Positions 10,702-21,714 of a stretch of DNA of 31,696 nucleotides are shown here, piece by piece. How positions within the stretch are numbered: position 1 is the first letter of the stretch; each line of letters opens with the position of its first letter. This DNA is from Chara braunii (Eukaryota > Streptophyta > Charophyceae > Charales > Characeae), in assembly GCA_003427395.1 (NCBI GenBank), contig BFEA01000286.1:222786-254481 (forward strand). Direction: 5' to 3'. The notes under the pieces were generated by a model. That model searched no databases and was not told the origin of the DNA. It worked only from the letters and a program-made list of their open reading frames with translations. The position numbers were made by a program, and so were the translations under genes.

Positions 10702-10832
10702 CCCAAATCGGTTCCGATCATGAACTAAATAGGAAAATCGAACTGACCAATTCGGTTTGATGATTGTCCAATTGATTTTTCGTTTGTCCAAATCGCTTCA
10801 CCTTTGTCCTAACTTACCTGGTCAAAGGGGTA

Positions 10833-11730
10833 ATTCTGACTTCAGGTTCGAGCTCGCCCGGGGTTAAAACCCCGAGCTCGACTCCTCTCCTGACGAAATC
10901 CACCCGCCACCGAGTACACTACACCTTCTTCTCCTTCTCCCACTACCTCTCCCGCCATAGCTCCGGCGCACCCCTTTTTCGTGCACCGCCCCACTCACCA
11001 TCCCATTGCCCACTCCTACTACACCATCCGCCTCGCAGCCCCACAAAACCCCAGGCCCAAAATTCCTCCCGCTCGTTTTCACCCAGGATCGGGCGGGCTT
11101 TACTCTTCCCTACTGTGCCTGACTCCCGCCATCGCCCGCTATGCCCCTGCATGCACCCTGACGAGAACCCCGCCCCGGTTCATTCAATCCCCCATCATCT
11201 CTCTGCCACGCACGTACCCAGTGCACTTCCACGTCCGGGTTCACTCCCGCTTCCACACCCATCGTCTGCCCTGGCCGCTCCGCCTCACCCCTCACCGCGC
11301 TGCCCCACTGCCGCCTACCCCTCGCGTTCTTCCCTTCTGCCCCGCTACTTCATATCGGTGCTCGTTGTCCGCTGCCCCGCAGCGCTGCCCGGTACTACCA
11401 ACCTTCCTACACTAAGCGCTGAGGCAGCGCTTCCGCATGGCTCTCACATGTACTGATGGATGGCCGGACACCGCCCCTTGATTTATACTTTCGAGATTCG
11501 TCGGTCAGCCTTGCCTGTTTGGCCTTGACCCGCCCAACACCCAGTCTGCAGCAGTCTTATAGCGGACTGCCACCCGGTGCCCCGAAAGATTTCTACCGGG
11601 GCAATGCCTCGCGGCCCTTCTGAACCTAAGCAGCCCCAGGTCATTTCAAATTAACCGGTCCCACCCATTGAGTTCCATCATCTGGGCTCCAACACAGGTC
11701 TGTATTTCAACAGTTCCATGATGTACCCAC
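10833..11730. other. Gene-free C-rich stretch with a short palindrome
   Basis: At 10847-10882 there is a palindrome with arms TTCGAGCTCG and CGAGCTCGA around a second stem CGGGGTTAAAACCCCG. The C-rich stretch at 10880-11450 holds overlapping frames on both strands that look like composition effects; no product is recognised. Confidence 0.5.
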
Positions 11731-12047
11731 TTAGATGGGCCCTTGAGTGGCAGCCGCGCCCACGGCACCGCGTTCCAGGCAAACCGGCATCGGATGCGGC
11801 TCCTGCGTAACTACGAACACAGTTTGTAATGGCACTTCAGGCGACCCCGCCAATACAACACACCCCCACGCGCTCCTACCGCAGTCCCGTGTCCCAAAAC
11901 GGGACGCGATTAGCAAAGGGGCCCAGAACAATAGACAAAAAGGAAACAAAATAAAAATAACTATGACGTCGAGGGCCCGCGGGATTGCCGGCACCGCGCC
12001 GGCCCTGCTCATCGCACGAAGTCGCGCCGTCGTCGTCGATGCCGTCG

Positions 12048-12485
12048 TCAGAGTCGTCCTCCGCGCGCGCGCTCGACTCGGTCAAGTGTAGCCATCGAAA
12101 GAATGTATCCCCTAGATCCCGGTTTAATCAGGAGTACCAAAAAATAGAAACTTGAAGATAAAAATAAAATTAAACAGATCGGCGCCCGTGCCGGTTTTGT
12201 AATCAACATCAGGGGATAAATCACGCGCGCCTTAAACCTGCGCGCCCACGCACTTTTTACTCTAATCAGCCATCTAGTCAACGCAATCACAAACGCAGCC
12301 GCGCCTAGCGCGGTATACTTAAACTTTAAACCAAAACTATTTTCTGTCACTTGCACAAACCAGGGCGGATACCCTTGTAAGGGTATTCGCGCCGACATCG
12401 CTTCTTCTCTCGCCTGAATCCACGAAGAATCGGGTAAGATAGCCACTTTCCCCACGTCGTTCCTACCCCTTCCGTCCCCACTCAT
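12048..12485 (-). CDS. Hypothetical 145-residue membrane-like protein or exon
   Basis: An open frame of 145 codons starts at an ATG at 12485. It contains two hydrophobic stretches, one in YTALGAAAFVIALTRWLI and one in ICLILFLSSSFYFLVLLI, separated by a basic segment (RVKSAWARRFKARV). I do not recognise the family. A diverged copy of its middle part lies at about 13622-13825, where the same frame begins RIPLQ-YPPW but is broken by several stops. This supports the idea that the intact copy was, or is, coding, but chance openness cannot be excluded. No promoter or splice structure was identified. Confidence 0.3.
   Translation of the reverse strand: MSGDGRGRNDVGKVAILPDSSWIQAREEAMSARIPLQGYPPWFVQVTENSFGLKFKYTALGAAAFVIALTRWLIRVKSAWARRFKARVIYPLMLITKPARAPICLILFLSSSFYFLVLLIKPGSRGYILSMATLDRVERARGGRL
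12182..12394. repeat. Copy 1 of an ancient 210-base direct duplication
   Basis: This segment matches 13622-13825 at roughly three quarters of positions with small indels. Landmarks are ATCACGCGCGCCTTAAA, GCGCGGTATACT and CAGGGCGGATACCCTTG followed by AAGGGTATTCGC. The copies are about 1.4 kb apart. No primer site lies beside either copy, so they are not obviously LTRs. Confidence 0.8.
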
Positions 12486-13621
12486 CCCTCTTCTTCACTA
12501 CTCGTTCACGTCGACGGCTTTCCACACGGTACATGTTTCCCAATTGCTCAGCATGTCATCCGATAGCTCCGACCGCCTCTTGAGAAAACTTTGGAGACAA
12601 AGGAAATCGGCCAATAACCGATCCGACCGGCCCTTTCACCTTTATGCCCAAGCCCAACAAGCAGCTATCCCATCAACTGTTATGGTCTCCTCCCGAATTC
12701 GACAATTGTTAGTACCTGAGTGATGTTGCGGCTTTCGCCACAGCGCCCCAGTGCCACTCCGCCCATCAATATCGCTTGCGGACCCGACCTCCTTCTAAGG
12801 CTTGATTCAGGCAAACGCAGCCTACTTTTATAATAGTCACCCCTGAGCATGGGCCACACTATTTCATCCTAATCTCAACGGATGTCCCGAGGAACAGTAA
12901 CGGGACCAGGCCTACAGCGATACGGACACTAGCGTGGTGTTCGTGGAAGGCGAAATCTGCTTACTAGGAGTGTGTGATACTCACCTGTCGGTTCAGTCAG
13001 CCCGAACACGCGGGGACCCGATCGGCTCCCAAACTCGATGCCGTCTCCGCTTAAAAGATACATGAAAAGAAACTTAACAATAATAAATAAATTTAAGATA
13101 TCCTTCATGATGAATAAAAGTCGCAAGGTGAAGGGAGAAAAAGGGGACTCACCACCACCCCGACATCGTGGCAACAAAACCATGGGGGATAGCCTCGTCG
13201 GGCCCTCAAGCCCTCGGTTTCTTTTCGCCGCTCCAATACGCTTGCGTTATCGGTCGCTGGCCTTGACCCCTAAATCTTCCTTATGAAAAGTCTGACATCG
13301 TAACCAAATGTGTTAGGCTCAAGGCTGAGCCTAGTGCTAAGCCGAGTGCTAATGGTAATCTATATAAGTGGGTACCGCACGGTCCGCGGATCTATTAAGA
13401 CGTATCAAAGTCATACCCCGGCTTGTCCACTAATCCACGGTCGCCAAGCTCCACGCCTTCCACGCGCCTATTCCCTTGCGTACTCTGATCATTACTCACG
13501 CCACATTGTTATCGATGTCGTCCTCCGTACGAACCTACACGTCACGGTCAAACGTACCAATCAAGAGACAAAGTCTTTCAATCCTAATCTAGATCAGAGA
13601 TAAAGGCTTGGCCAGCAATCA

Positions 13622-13825
13622 CGCCGATTCCAAAACTATCAACAGGAAGGGAGATCACGCGTGCCTTAAATTTGCACGCCCCCGCACTCTTTATTCTAGC
13701 CAACCATTTAGCCAACGTACTCAAAACACAGTCGCGCTTCGTGTGGTATACTCAAATTTTTAATCCAAACTTCCTATCACTTGTAAAACCCAGGGCGGAT
13801 ACCGTTGCAAGGGTATTCGCACCGA
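13622..13825. repeat. Copy 2 of the ancient direct duplication
   Basis: This is the diverged partner of 12182-12394, in the same orientation, with ATCACGCGTGCCTTAAA, GTGTGGTATACTC and CAGGGCGGATACCGTTG. Read on the minus strand, the frame that is open in copy 1 is interrupted by several stops here. Confidence 0.8.
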
Positions 13826-13873
13826 AACCGGGCTCAACGTCCCTTATGAACTTCATAGGTGAGAGTTTGAGTA

Positions 13874-14060
13874 GACACGAGCATCATGCAGAAATGTGCT
13901 GGAAACCGGATCCAGCGTCCCATGCCTATGACTCACTGGAAACTAAGGACCGGGGGTCTGCAGACACGAGCATCATGCAGAAAAAAACCTTTGTGCTGGA
14001 AACCGGGTCCAGCGTCCCATGCCTATGACTCACTGGAAACTAAGGACCGGGGGTCTACAG
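13874..14060 (+). repeat. Tandem duplication of about 89 bases with an internal hairpin
   Basis: Two nearly identical units begin GACACGAGCATCATGCAG at 13874 and 13963. Each contains GCTGGAAACCGG(A/G)TCCAGC, a short hairpin, followed by GTCCCATGCCTATGACTCAC and GACCGGGGGTCT. The second unit carries about 9 extra bases in an A-run. High identity indicates a recent duplication. Confidence 0.9.
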
Positions 14061-14885
14061 ATGCCAGATCTTAAAACGTGTGGGGCGTTTGTTATAATGA
14101 CCCTGAAAAAAACCAAAGAATGTAAGGCTTTGTTAACCGCTTCTCTCCATTAACCATCTCTCCAGCACAAGGTAAGAGGTAGTATACCCCAATACCCATG
14201 GCTGCTACTCAGAGAACAGGATAGAGATTGTAGGTGGTATTTTGCTTCTCCCCATTCACCCAACCAGCACCCCTTGTTGTCTCTGCCTTAGAGTCTGGTT
14301 CTTTCACGTATGAGTGAACCCCAGTTCATGTAGGCCAGTATACGTCCCATTCCCCAACCCCCACCCTTGCATCCCAGTATGTTGTACCATCAGATAAAAG
14401 TGGCCGAGATTATCTTCTCCATGCGTGTGTGTTACCCCTGACTGCGTAGCGGACGTAGTGAGAAGTGTGTATAGCATCCCTGTACGAACAGCGCCTGCTG
14501 GTAAGCAGGGCCAGCGTCCCTGCCCGGTGTAGCAGCCTTACCTCTGAAAGCGGGTCCAACACGACAGTTTGATGTTCAATGTGTCATGCTGGTACCCGGT
14601 ACTAGCAACATGAGCTTCTGGTACAATCCATTGCATGTTGGAGGGGAAGTCGTGCCCCCCTGTCTGCATCCCTTGGCTGCATCCCTGAGTGTTGTACAAG
14701 GGAATGAGCTTGACTTGGGTTTTATTCTCCCTCTCCAAAGAGCGTCCAGCGCTCCATCTGCTTAGCTGATTGTCTGCCTCTCGACCTACTGTGTTCTTAG
14801 ATGAGCTTGAGAGTAAATTTTTGTGTCACTGTTGCTGCTTTGTCTGCTCTCCTGGCCAGGACTTCGTTGAGGCATCAAAGCACAA
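14061..14885. other. Gene-free stretch, nothing recognised
   Basis: Only short frames without recognisable domains are present. A GTCCAGCG-type phrase related to the duplicated hairpin unit recurs near 14510 and 14742, suggesting older related sequence. Confidence 0.4.
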
Positions 14886-15051
14886 ACAACAATTTCGTCG
14901 AAACATATATTTTTAATTTTTTTGACGAAATTGAAACAGGCTAAATTGGTCCGATTCAGGTCAAAATTTTGACAAAATTGAGGGTCTGGAGTTCTTACAA
15001 CGTCGAACCCCCTCGACTCCAGCTAAGTCCAGATACATCCAGGGGGTTCGA

Positions 15052-15053
<2 letters not shown>
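14886..15053. mobile_element. Left half of a MITE (same family as 17424-17768)
   Basis: The segment starts ACAACAATTTCGTCGAAAC and continues through the family's terminal region with TTTGACGAAATTGAAAC, then a degenerate hairpin (GGGTCTGGAGTTC / GTCGAACCCCC), then the spacer TAAGTCCAGATACATCCAGG. It stops abruptly at GGGGGTTCGAAG, in the arm of the second hairpin, where the LINE poly-T begins. The right inverted end is missing here. Confidence 0.8.
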
Positions 15054-15084
<31 letters not shown>

Positions 15085-15446
15085 CCCAATGCCCTAGGCT
15101 TGATATTCTGATAAAAAAAACAAAAAAGCGAGGTCGGGGTCCTCACAGTCTACTCGGTTATGTATCTACCTGGGAGCATTACCCAGTTTTGTTTTTGACA
15201 AGACCCAAAGGGACCTGAGATCTATGAAAAGCAACAAGGCTTAACAGATGCAACATGACCGTCTCTTCAACTTAGATATAAAACACTAGATCCAACCTGA
15301 CACAACAAGCTAGATGCATCTTACACCCATTCCTACTGTTCTAGAAATAATAAAAAGCAGCAATGTAGGCCTTTTCATGCAGATTCTGCCCCGTACCATT
15401 GAAGATCAACTATAGCCAAATCCGAAGGAGGGAAGAAATCTTGAAT

Positions 15447-16057
15447 TTAGTTTGGGGGTCTCAAAGAAGATCCCGATTGAAATTCAAACCAGCTGTGAAA
15501 CATGATATCATAGTCCCGTTTGAATTCTGCATTTCCATCCCCACTAGGCCATTTGATTTCTCCCAGATTTTCCCCCGATGAATCCCCCCGACAGTTAGTT
15601 TGAAATTTACGAAGAGTTTTGGTAATGTCATGTTTTTGCATTAGTGACTTGAGTGTAGTTCTAACCTTGCACCACTGTGCTCTGATTTTCGTTTGAACAA
15701 AATTTGTGATTATGTCGTAAAGTTCCTGACCATCGATCCTTACTCCTTCCCAAGACAACACACACCTTCTGAACCACAAGGCCCAAAGAATAAACTTCCT
15801 ACCTATATGAAAATGGTTGGATTGAAATTCTGTCAGATTTTCCATAGCTGGAGACCAATGTCCCAAAAGCAGTGTCCGCCAGTCCCGTGGTCATTCTGAA
15901 CCAGTAATTTTATTCCAGATATGGTCTCATCTTCTCCATAGCAGTTTGACCACTGACATTGTAGGAATATGTGTTCACTAGTTTCTCTTATCTTTCTGCT
16001 TGAAAACGTTGTAGTACCGTTGGGACACCATGGTAGAGCAACACCCCTTTGTTCCAT
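15447..16057 (-). pseudogene. LINE ORF2 C-terminal part (zf-RVT-like)
   Basis: Fragments in two frames make up the end of ORF2. The 15833-16057 part contains WCPNGTTTF and ETSEHIFLQCQWSN, which fit the C...H..C pattern of the zf-RVT domain found after the reverse transcriptase in plant LINEs. The 15447-15866 part continues with tryptophan-rich sequence (GRKFILWALWFRRCVLSWEG) and ends near 15447, leaving about 370 bases of 3' untranslated sequence before the A tail. Confidence 0.75.
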
Positions 16058-17423
16058 TGAGGAATGATCAATTAGCCTGTCGTTGGTTGGTAAGCACCTA
16101 TGAACAATTTGTCATTGTAGAAAAACAAATTTTGTCGGTTTTTTCTTAAAACCCTTGCACCATTTGACCGGCGTGAGTCAATCAAGGTGAATGTTAAGGT
16201 GCCTAGCCCATCTGTCATTCAAGACAGGTATGACGTTTATTTTTGGACGAAGGATGGGGTATGAAGCCTTAACTGTGAGTGAGTACAATCTCTTAGGGTT
16301 ACTTTTTTCTGTTAGTTCTTCATACCCAGTCTAGAGGGTCCAATGGTAACTCGACAACTGAGAATTCGGGGAGGAAGGTTTTCCAAATTTTGGTTAATGA
16401 AAAATACAAAACTCTAATCTTGTACGTTGTGGATTCAGAAAAAAAACATACTTCATTTTGGTTCAATGGAGGGGTTGAGTGATCTTTATACACTCTTCCT
16501 ATGGTAACTATCGCCCCTCCCTGACGGATCTCGATGATTTATCTTATCACTTTATCCCCTCTTGGTTGAATAGCCCCTACCAGTCTGCATCCTTCAGATC
16601 CCTTCTCTTTTTGAGAAGCAGCAACCATGCTAGAGAGATGAATGATGTTATTTGATCCAGATTGTTAGACAAATTCCTGACATATTTAATCACACCTTTC
16701 AGTTCTTTTTCTGATTTTCAACTCTTGTTCCTTGCATCCCACAAATCCTTAACTCTAAGTATCCCTGCTTTTACCCAGGCTGACCAAGGAGGTTGGGAGC
16801 TAATATAAACTCTTCCATTTAAATCTGTAATCCATCTACTACCAAAAATAGGCTGCCTGAGGACCTCTTCATATCTAGAAGGTGGAGATTTGTTAGGGAG
16901 GGGAAGTTTTCGCCATGTCTTCAGCAGGTCTGACCAAAAGTTGTTTAGTACTAAGTCTTTTATAACTTCACATTTTACCCCTTCCCTTTTTGATGATGCA
17001 CTTTATCTTGGTATGGTCCAGTAACGATCCCCCGACCAAGTGAGAAGGTGAATATGTCTAGCCGTAGATGGGGTTAGTCTCCTGATCTGCACCAGTGCCA
17101 AGGGTTTTCATGGGAGATCTCTTCCAGTTATAAGTCGTTTAATACATTGGAGTCTCAATGCTTGGCATTGGAGAAGCAGATCCGCTAATCCAATACCTCA
17201 TTTTGCTTTCGGTTGGATGAGAGTATCCCATGCCACTTTAGGAATGACATTTTGGGTGTCATGGTCCCCTCTCCATAAAAAGGCGTGGAACTGTCTTTTA
17301 AGGTCTTTGGATGGATTCTTTTCAATTGACCATAATGTCGATTTGTACTATATGGATGCTAGAACCACGTTATTCAAGATGAGGGTTCTACAAAAAAGAG
17401 ACGTATGATGGTTTTTCCATTTA

Positions 17424-17768
17424 ACAACAATTTCGTCAAAACGGACATATTCTATTTTTTGAACGAAATTAAAACCTCATAAATTAGAGCGATTTAGGTG
17501 AAAATTTCAAGCTCTTGAGGGTCCGACGTTCTTAAAACGCCGGACCCCTTGGATGTATCTGGACTTAGCTGGAGTCCAGGGGGTAAGGCGTTCGGAAAAC
17601 GCCGTACCCCCCTGGATGTATCTGGACTTAGTTTGCATCTAAGGGAGTAGGGCGTTTTCAGAACGCCGTACCCTCAGGAGCTGAAAATATAGACCTAAAT
17701 CGGGCCAATTTTTTAGTTTTCAATTTCGTTCAAAAAATAACATATGTCCGTTTTGACGAAATTGTTGT
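17424..17768. mobile_element. Complete 345-base MITE with TA target duplication
   Basis: The ends are inverted repeats beginning ACAACAATTTCGTCAAAACG and, with mismatches, extending about 90 bases inward. TA flanks both sides (17422-17423 and 17769-17770). The centre carries three hairpins built on the arm GGCGTTC / GAACGCC or AAAACGCC (about 17519-17550, 17577-17612 and 17642-17682), separated by the spacer TGGATGTATCTGGACTTA. There is no coding capacity. The TA duplication suggests mobilisation by a Tc1/mariner transposase, but its ends differ from those of the element at 8709, so that transposase is probably not its partner. Confidence 0.9.
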
Positions 17769-18160
17769 TATTTCTTCATTTTTTCTATTGCAGGTGTTGA
17801 AATCCAGATATTATTAGTATTAGGTTTACCTTATGCTGTAATAATGATTCCCATAACTCTGATTGGTGCTTCCTCGGGGAGTTATTTGACCCTCAAAATT
17901 TCAGGTGGTATGTCACCTTGAGAATGTATCCACCACCCCAATGTCTTATTACCCCTATTAACAACCATGTAAGAAATTAATAAGAATTTATCCATGAGTG
18001 TCTTCATTCCTTCCATATTCTGAGGGGATGCCTCCATCATAATTGTTAAGTCATCAACAAACGTGGAGCAAATTGGTACTGCTTTGTCTGGGATTCCCAC
18101 AATTTGCAATCTCTTAAGGTAAGGGTTGGTCCTAAGATTTTCTCCCAGAGCTTCCATGAT

Positions 18161-19020
18161 CAGAGTTGTCCCGCGGGGATCCACGGGGCTCAAGCCGGGG
18201 TGGGGGTTTCACCCCCGGACCCCCGCACCCTGCCATCCACCCCTACCCGTGCCCCAACCTCGGCAAACCCGCCCCCGCTCCNNNNNNNNNNNNNNNNNNN
18301 NNNNNNNNNNNNNNNNNNNNNNNNNNNNNNNNNNNNNNNNNNNNNNNNNNNNNNNNNNNNNNNNNNNNNNNNNNNNNNNNNNNNNNNNNNNNNNNNNNNN
18401 NNNNNNNNNNNNNNNNNNNNNNNNNNNNNNNNNNNNNNNNNNNNNNNNNNNNNNNNNNNNNNNNNNNNNNNNNNNNNNNNNNNNNNNNNNNNNNNNNNNN
18501 NNNNNNNNNNNNNNNNNNNNNNNNNNNNNNNNNNNNNNNNNNNNNNNNNNNNNNNNNNNNNNNNNNNNNNNNNNNNNNNNNNNNNNNNNNNNNNNNNNNN
18601 NNNNNNNNNNNNNNNNNNNNNNNNNNNNNNNNNNNNNNNNNNNNNNNNNNNNNNNNNNNNNNNNNNNNNNNNNNNNNNNNNNNNNNNNNNNNNNNNNNNN
18701 NNNNNNNNNNNNNNNNNNNNNNNNNNNNNNNNNNNNNNNNNNNNNNNNNNNNNNNNNNCCCCGCTCAGCCCTTCCCCCGGCCCCGCGCCCAGGGCCACCC
18801 CGAGCTCATCAGGGGAGGGTGTAGCCCCAAGGGGGGTCCGAGGTGGGCCAAAAACTGCATTTTCGCAGTTAGGCCCAGGGGGTGCAGGCTTCTCCTGCGC
18901 ACCCCCCTGTTTTTTGTTTTTTTTTTAGGGGGGGGGATGGATTTATTTTTTTTGCCCCTCCGGGGCCGAGGTCAGGGGACCACCGCACCGGACCCCGGGG
19001 CCGGGGCTGTAACAACCCTG
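18161..19020. mobile_element. Non-autonomous hAT-like element nested in the LINE
   Basis: The left end reads CAGAGTTGTCCCGCGGGG; the right end read inward on the minus strand is CAGGGTTGTTACAGCCCCGG. Both begin CAGRGTTGT, matching the usual CA-x-x-G style of hAT ends. The 8-base direct repeat TCCATGAT flanks it exactly (18153-18160 and 19021-19028), as expected for hAT. The inside is GC-rich with C- and G-runs and no transposase in the sequenced part, but 477 bases are unknown. It is much more GC-rich than the surrounding LINE. Confidence 0.8.
18282..18758. other. Assembly gap (477 N)
   Basis: A run of 477 undetermined bases sits inside the GC-rich hAT-like element. All long frames across it are artefacts. 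The true length may differ from 477. Confidence 0.99.
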
Positions 19021-20329
19021 TCCATGATGATTACAAATAAAAAAAAATCCAGTGGATCGCTCTGTCTCACCGATCTCTGCATGCAAATCTCAGGCGAGAG
19101 CAACCCATTGACCTGCACCCTAGTGGTAGTGCTAGAATGTAGAATTTATACTCATCGTCTAATGATTGGTCAAAGGTTCAATTTTTCCAGACAAGCATCT
19201 AGGAATCTCGAATCAACATGATCATAGGCTTTTCAAAATCAATAAATATAAAAGTCGCATTCTGTTTATTCTGCCTCAATAATTTTATCATTTTATTCAT
19301 TAGTAATACATTATCTTAGATGTTCCTTCCTTTAATGAATCCCGTCTGGGATGGGTGAATAATGTCGGCCTTTACAGGCATGAGCCTGTTGGTTAAAGTC
19401 TTGGCTAACATTTTATAAACCATTGTAAGTAGTATAATTGACCTATAATTCCTAATGTTGGATTTGTCACCTTTCTTATATAAGAGTGTGAGAATGCCCT
19501 GACCAACAATCTCCCCCATTTGTTATTCCGCCTGGATTTGAGTGTAAAATTTCATTAGATCATCTGATAGAGTGGGCCACATAGTCTCCCAAAATTCCTT
19601 TGGGAGACCATAAACTCCAGGTGTTTTGTCCTCCTCCATTTGTAGTAGAGTCATCTATATTTAAGTTTTTTTAATTTCATCCTTTGTTGCTATGTTAGTG
19701 TCTGCTCCATCAAGGCTAAAAAGTTTTGTAAAGCCTCATCATCTTGGGCACAATTAATCCTGGAGGTGAATAGGTCCTTAAAAAAATCCTAAGCGACTTT
19801 TAGACTTTCAGCCGGTGTGGTAGGATCTCATTGGTAGGGGATGTTAGGGTTTTGCAAAGCCTCAATGGTAAACCTTCTAGCTCTTACCTGAGCGCGGGCA
19901 AAAAAAGAAGCTTCCATTTGTCATTTTGTTTTATGTTTAGTAAATTTACCTCTAAATAAGTACCCCTGCCAACGATGTTGAGCAAGGGATGATAATTGGT
20001 CTTTCAATGACTGTAATTTGATTAGATGATTCAGTTCTGATATATGATATCGTTCATAATTCAGGATATGTTCTTGAATTTCAATTTCTTAAGCAAATTT
20101 AGCGTTGGTCATTAGTTTATAATATTTATTACATTTTTTGGCTAGGAATATGAACCCATTGTTAAACCATGAGATGTAGGTGTCATGTTTGTCTATTGTC
20201 GAACACCAAAATACCCATATTTCTTGAATAAAGTCCTTAAAGCCTTTTTGGGTCAGAAGTGAGGTATTCAATTTGTAAAAACCTCGACCCTGATCAGGTT
20301 TCTTACGAAATGATAAGAGGATTGCACAC

Positions 20330-21060
20330 ATCTTATGGTCAGCTCCAGGCCACGGGCTTTGTAGAAAAATATTAGCTTCGAGCATTGCTCGATTAAGGTC
20401 ATCAGATAACATTATTAGATTTATTCTTGATCTAGATTGATGGGGAGAACCACAATTTCTGATGCATGTGTAGATTCACTTTTGAGGAAATAACCTTCTA
20501 TACGAGTCAAAAAACTTTTGTGATTCACAAAATTGTTGAATAATTTTCTCATCTTCTTCCACATATGGCGGGCAGGGTTGGGGGATCTTCCAGCGATCCA
20601 ACCATCTATCAGGGGCAACATTAAAGTCCCCTGCTATCACCATAGGAATGTCCTTGGGAATATGATTGCATATCTTATTGAAAATTTGGTTTATTTCAGT
20701 TACATCATTTGGGGCATAAATATTCATAACACTTATAAGTTATATTTCTAACATCATCCAACGCCCCCGTACCTTGTCTGCTTCGCAGTGAATTATTTCC
20801 ATTTGGAAATCTGGTGGAACCCAAAAAGTCACCCCTGTTGATCCAATATGATGAGCATGAGCGGCAAATTTGTGAAAGGACCATGCCAACTTGTGAGCTC
20901 TTTGGTGAGATGGGTTGTCCAGGAGGTGACTCTCCTTAATGCAGACGAGATCAGGCTATGTGCGGCCACTTATCCCTTTTAATTGTTCAACCAAGGCTCT
21001 CCTTTTGACTGCATCTGCTGAGGCCAACACATTAACATTCAGGGATCGTAAATCCAGATT
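20330..21060 (-). pseudogene. LINE ORF2 endonuclease domain (APE-like)
   Basis: On the minus strand, from about 21060, the sequence encodes LRSLNVNVLAS (N-terminal Asn motif), PDLVCIKESHL (the catalytic Glu motif, at about 20960), NIYAPND and VIAGDFNVAPD (20476-20727), and PGADHKMCAIL (at about 20340-20380; the family usually has SDH). These are the ordered landmarks of the apurinic endonuclease that nicks the target for LINE insertion. The frame is broken at several places, including between NVNVLAS and PDLVCIKE (a TAG after ISGRT) and after GDFN. Confidence 0.85.
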
Positions 21061-21714
21061 TGTCTTTTTGTGACCCTCTGCCAGTTATGATTTTTCCCAT
21101 AAAAGGTTTGTACTGCATCCATCTCAACCTGATATCTAGATTTAAGAACCCTTCTGTAATCCGTGCAAAAAAAATAGACTACAACCTAGACCATGGTTCA
21201 TTCTCCAAAAGAGAGGTAGAGGATATAAGTAAGCCCATATGTAGAAGAGAGCATAAGAAGAAAGACACATCAAAGATGTTTCATACTGCATTTGCCTTGA
21301 CTTTGAGCTGCTGAAGCTTCAACAAAGTAGTATGGGAAAACCATCGAAGGTGTGCCTCCTTGTTCTCCTCAAATCTAACATAGGTGTCCCTTTTAGTCAT
21401 TCTAGTTTGGTTCCCTGTTTCTGTAAGAGTCGCCTGTGGTCCCGGGTCATAGTGTTTAGAGAGAAAGTCATTCAAATCTCTTTTGAAAGTTTTGTCCTCG
21501 ACTGTCTGATAATCCACGTATGTAGTTCATCCTCCTAATGTTACCCCTCCATTTTGATCATGTCCAATTGAAGATAGACCAATTTCTCATTTCCCTCCTT
21601 TCTTTCTAACCGGGATTATCAAATTACCCTTTTATACTTGAGACTTAGATGCATGACCTTTTTCTAGCAAATGTCTGGTTCTCTGCCTTTACCCTGTTCA
21701 CCCCCACCATTTGA

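Larger units (their letters stand above)
8707..10832 (+). mobile_element. Tc1/mariner-type DNA transposon with intact ends
   Basis: The left end at 8709 reads CTCCTTTGACCAGGTAAGTT and the right end, read inward on the minus strand from 10830, reads CCCCTTTGACCAGGTAAGTT; the match continues for two more bases, so 21 of 22 agree. Both ends are directly flanked by TA (8707-8708 and 10831-10832), the target duplication expected for Tc1/mariner elements. The 2122-base element contains one transposase on the plus strand, interrupted by a single stop. Sub-terminal tandem repeats lie on each side: a 99-base unit on the left and a 41-base unit on the right. Confidence 0.92.
17200..19519 (-). pseudogene. 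LINE ORF2 reverse-transcriptase region, interrupted by two insertions
   Basis: The first part (19316-19519) has LYKKGDKSNIRNYRSI and QTGFIKGRNI, typical of the fingers region. At about 19200-19260 the first catalytic aspartate motif (IDFEK, then AYDHVDS) is split by a frameshift. RVQVNGLLSPEI and VRQSDPL follow near 19060-19130. The palm motif FVDD (usually FADD) lies in the fragment at 17882-18193. On the far side of the MITE, at 17200-17420, the frame continues with FHAFLWRGD and related sequence. The hAT-like element sits between VRQSDPL and FVDD; joining across one target copy reads VIIMEALGENL in frame. The MITE sits downstream of the catalytic motif. Confidence 0.88.

Noticed and set aside
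10864-11456. Proline/arginine-rich frames on both strands
   Set aside because: The C-rich composition leaves many frames open; no domain, splice site or homologous motif was seen.
12182-13825. Long terminal repeats of a small LTR element
   Set aside because: No primer site or purine tract adjoins the copies, and the ends are not TG...CA, so a simple duplication is the safer call.
18104-19221. Frames of 202-351 codons around 18.1-19.2 kb
   Set aside because: More than half of each is the N gap; the rest is the GC-rich hAT-like element.
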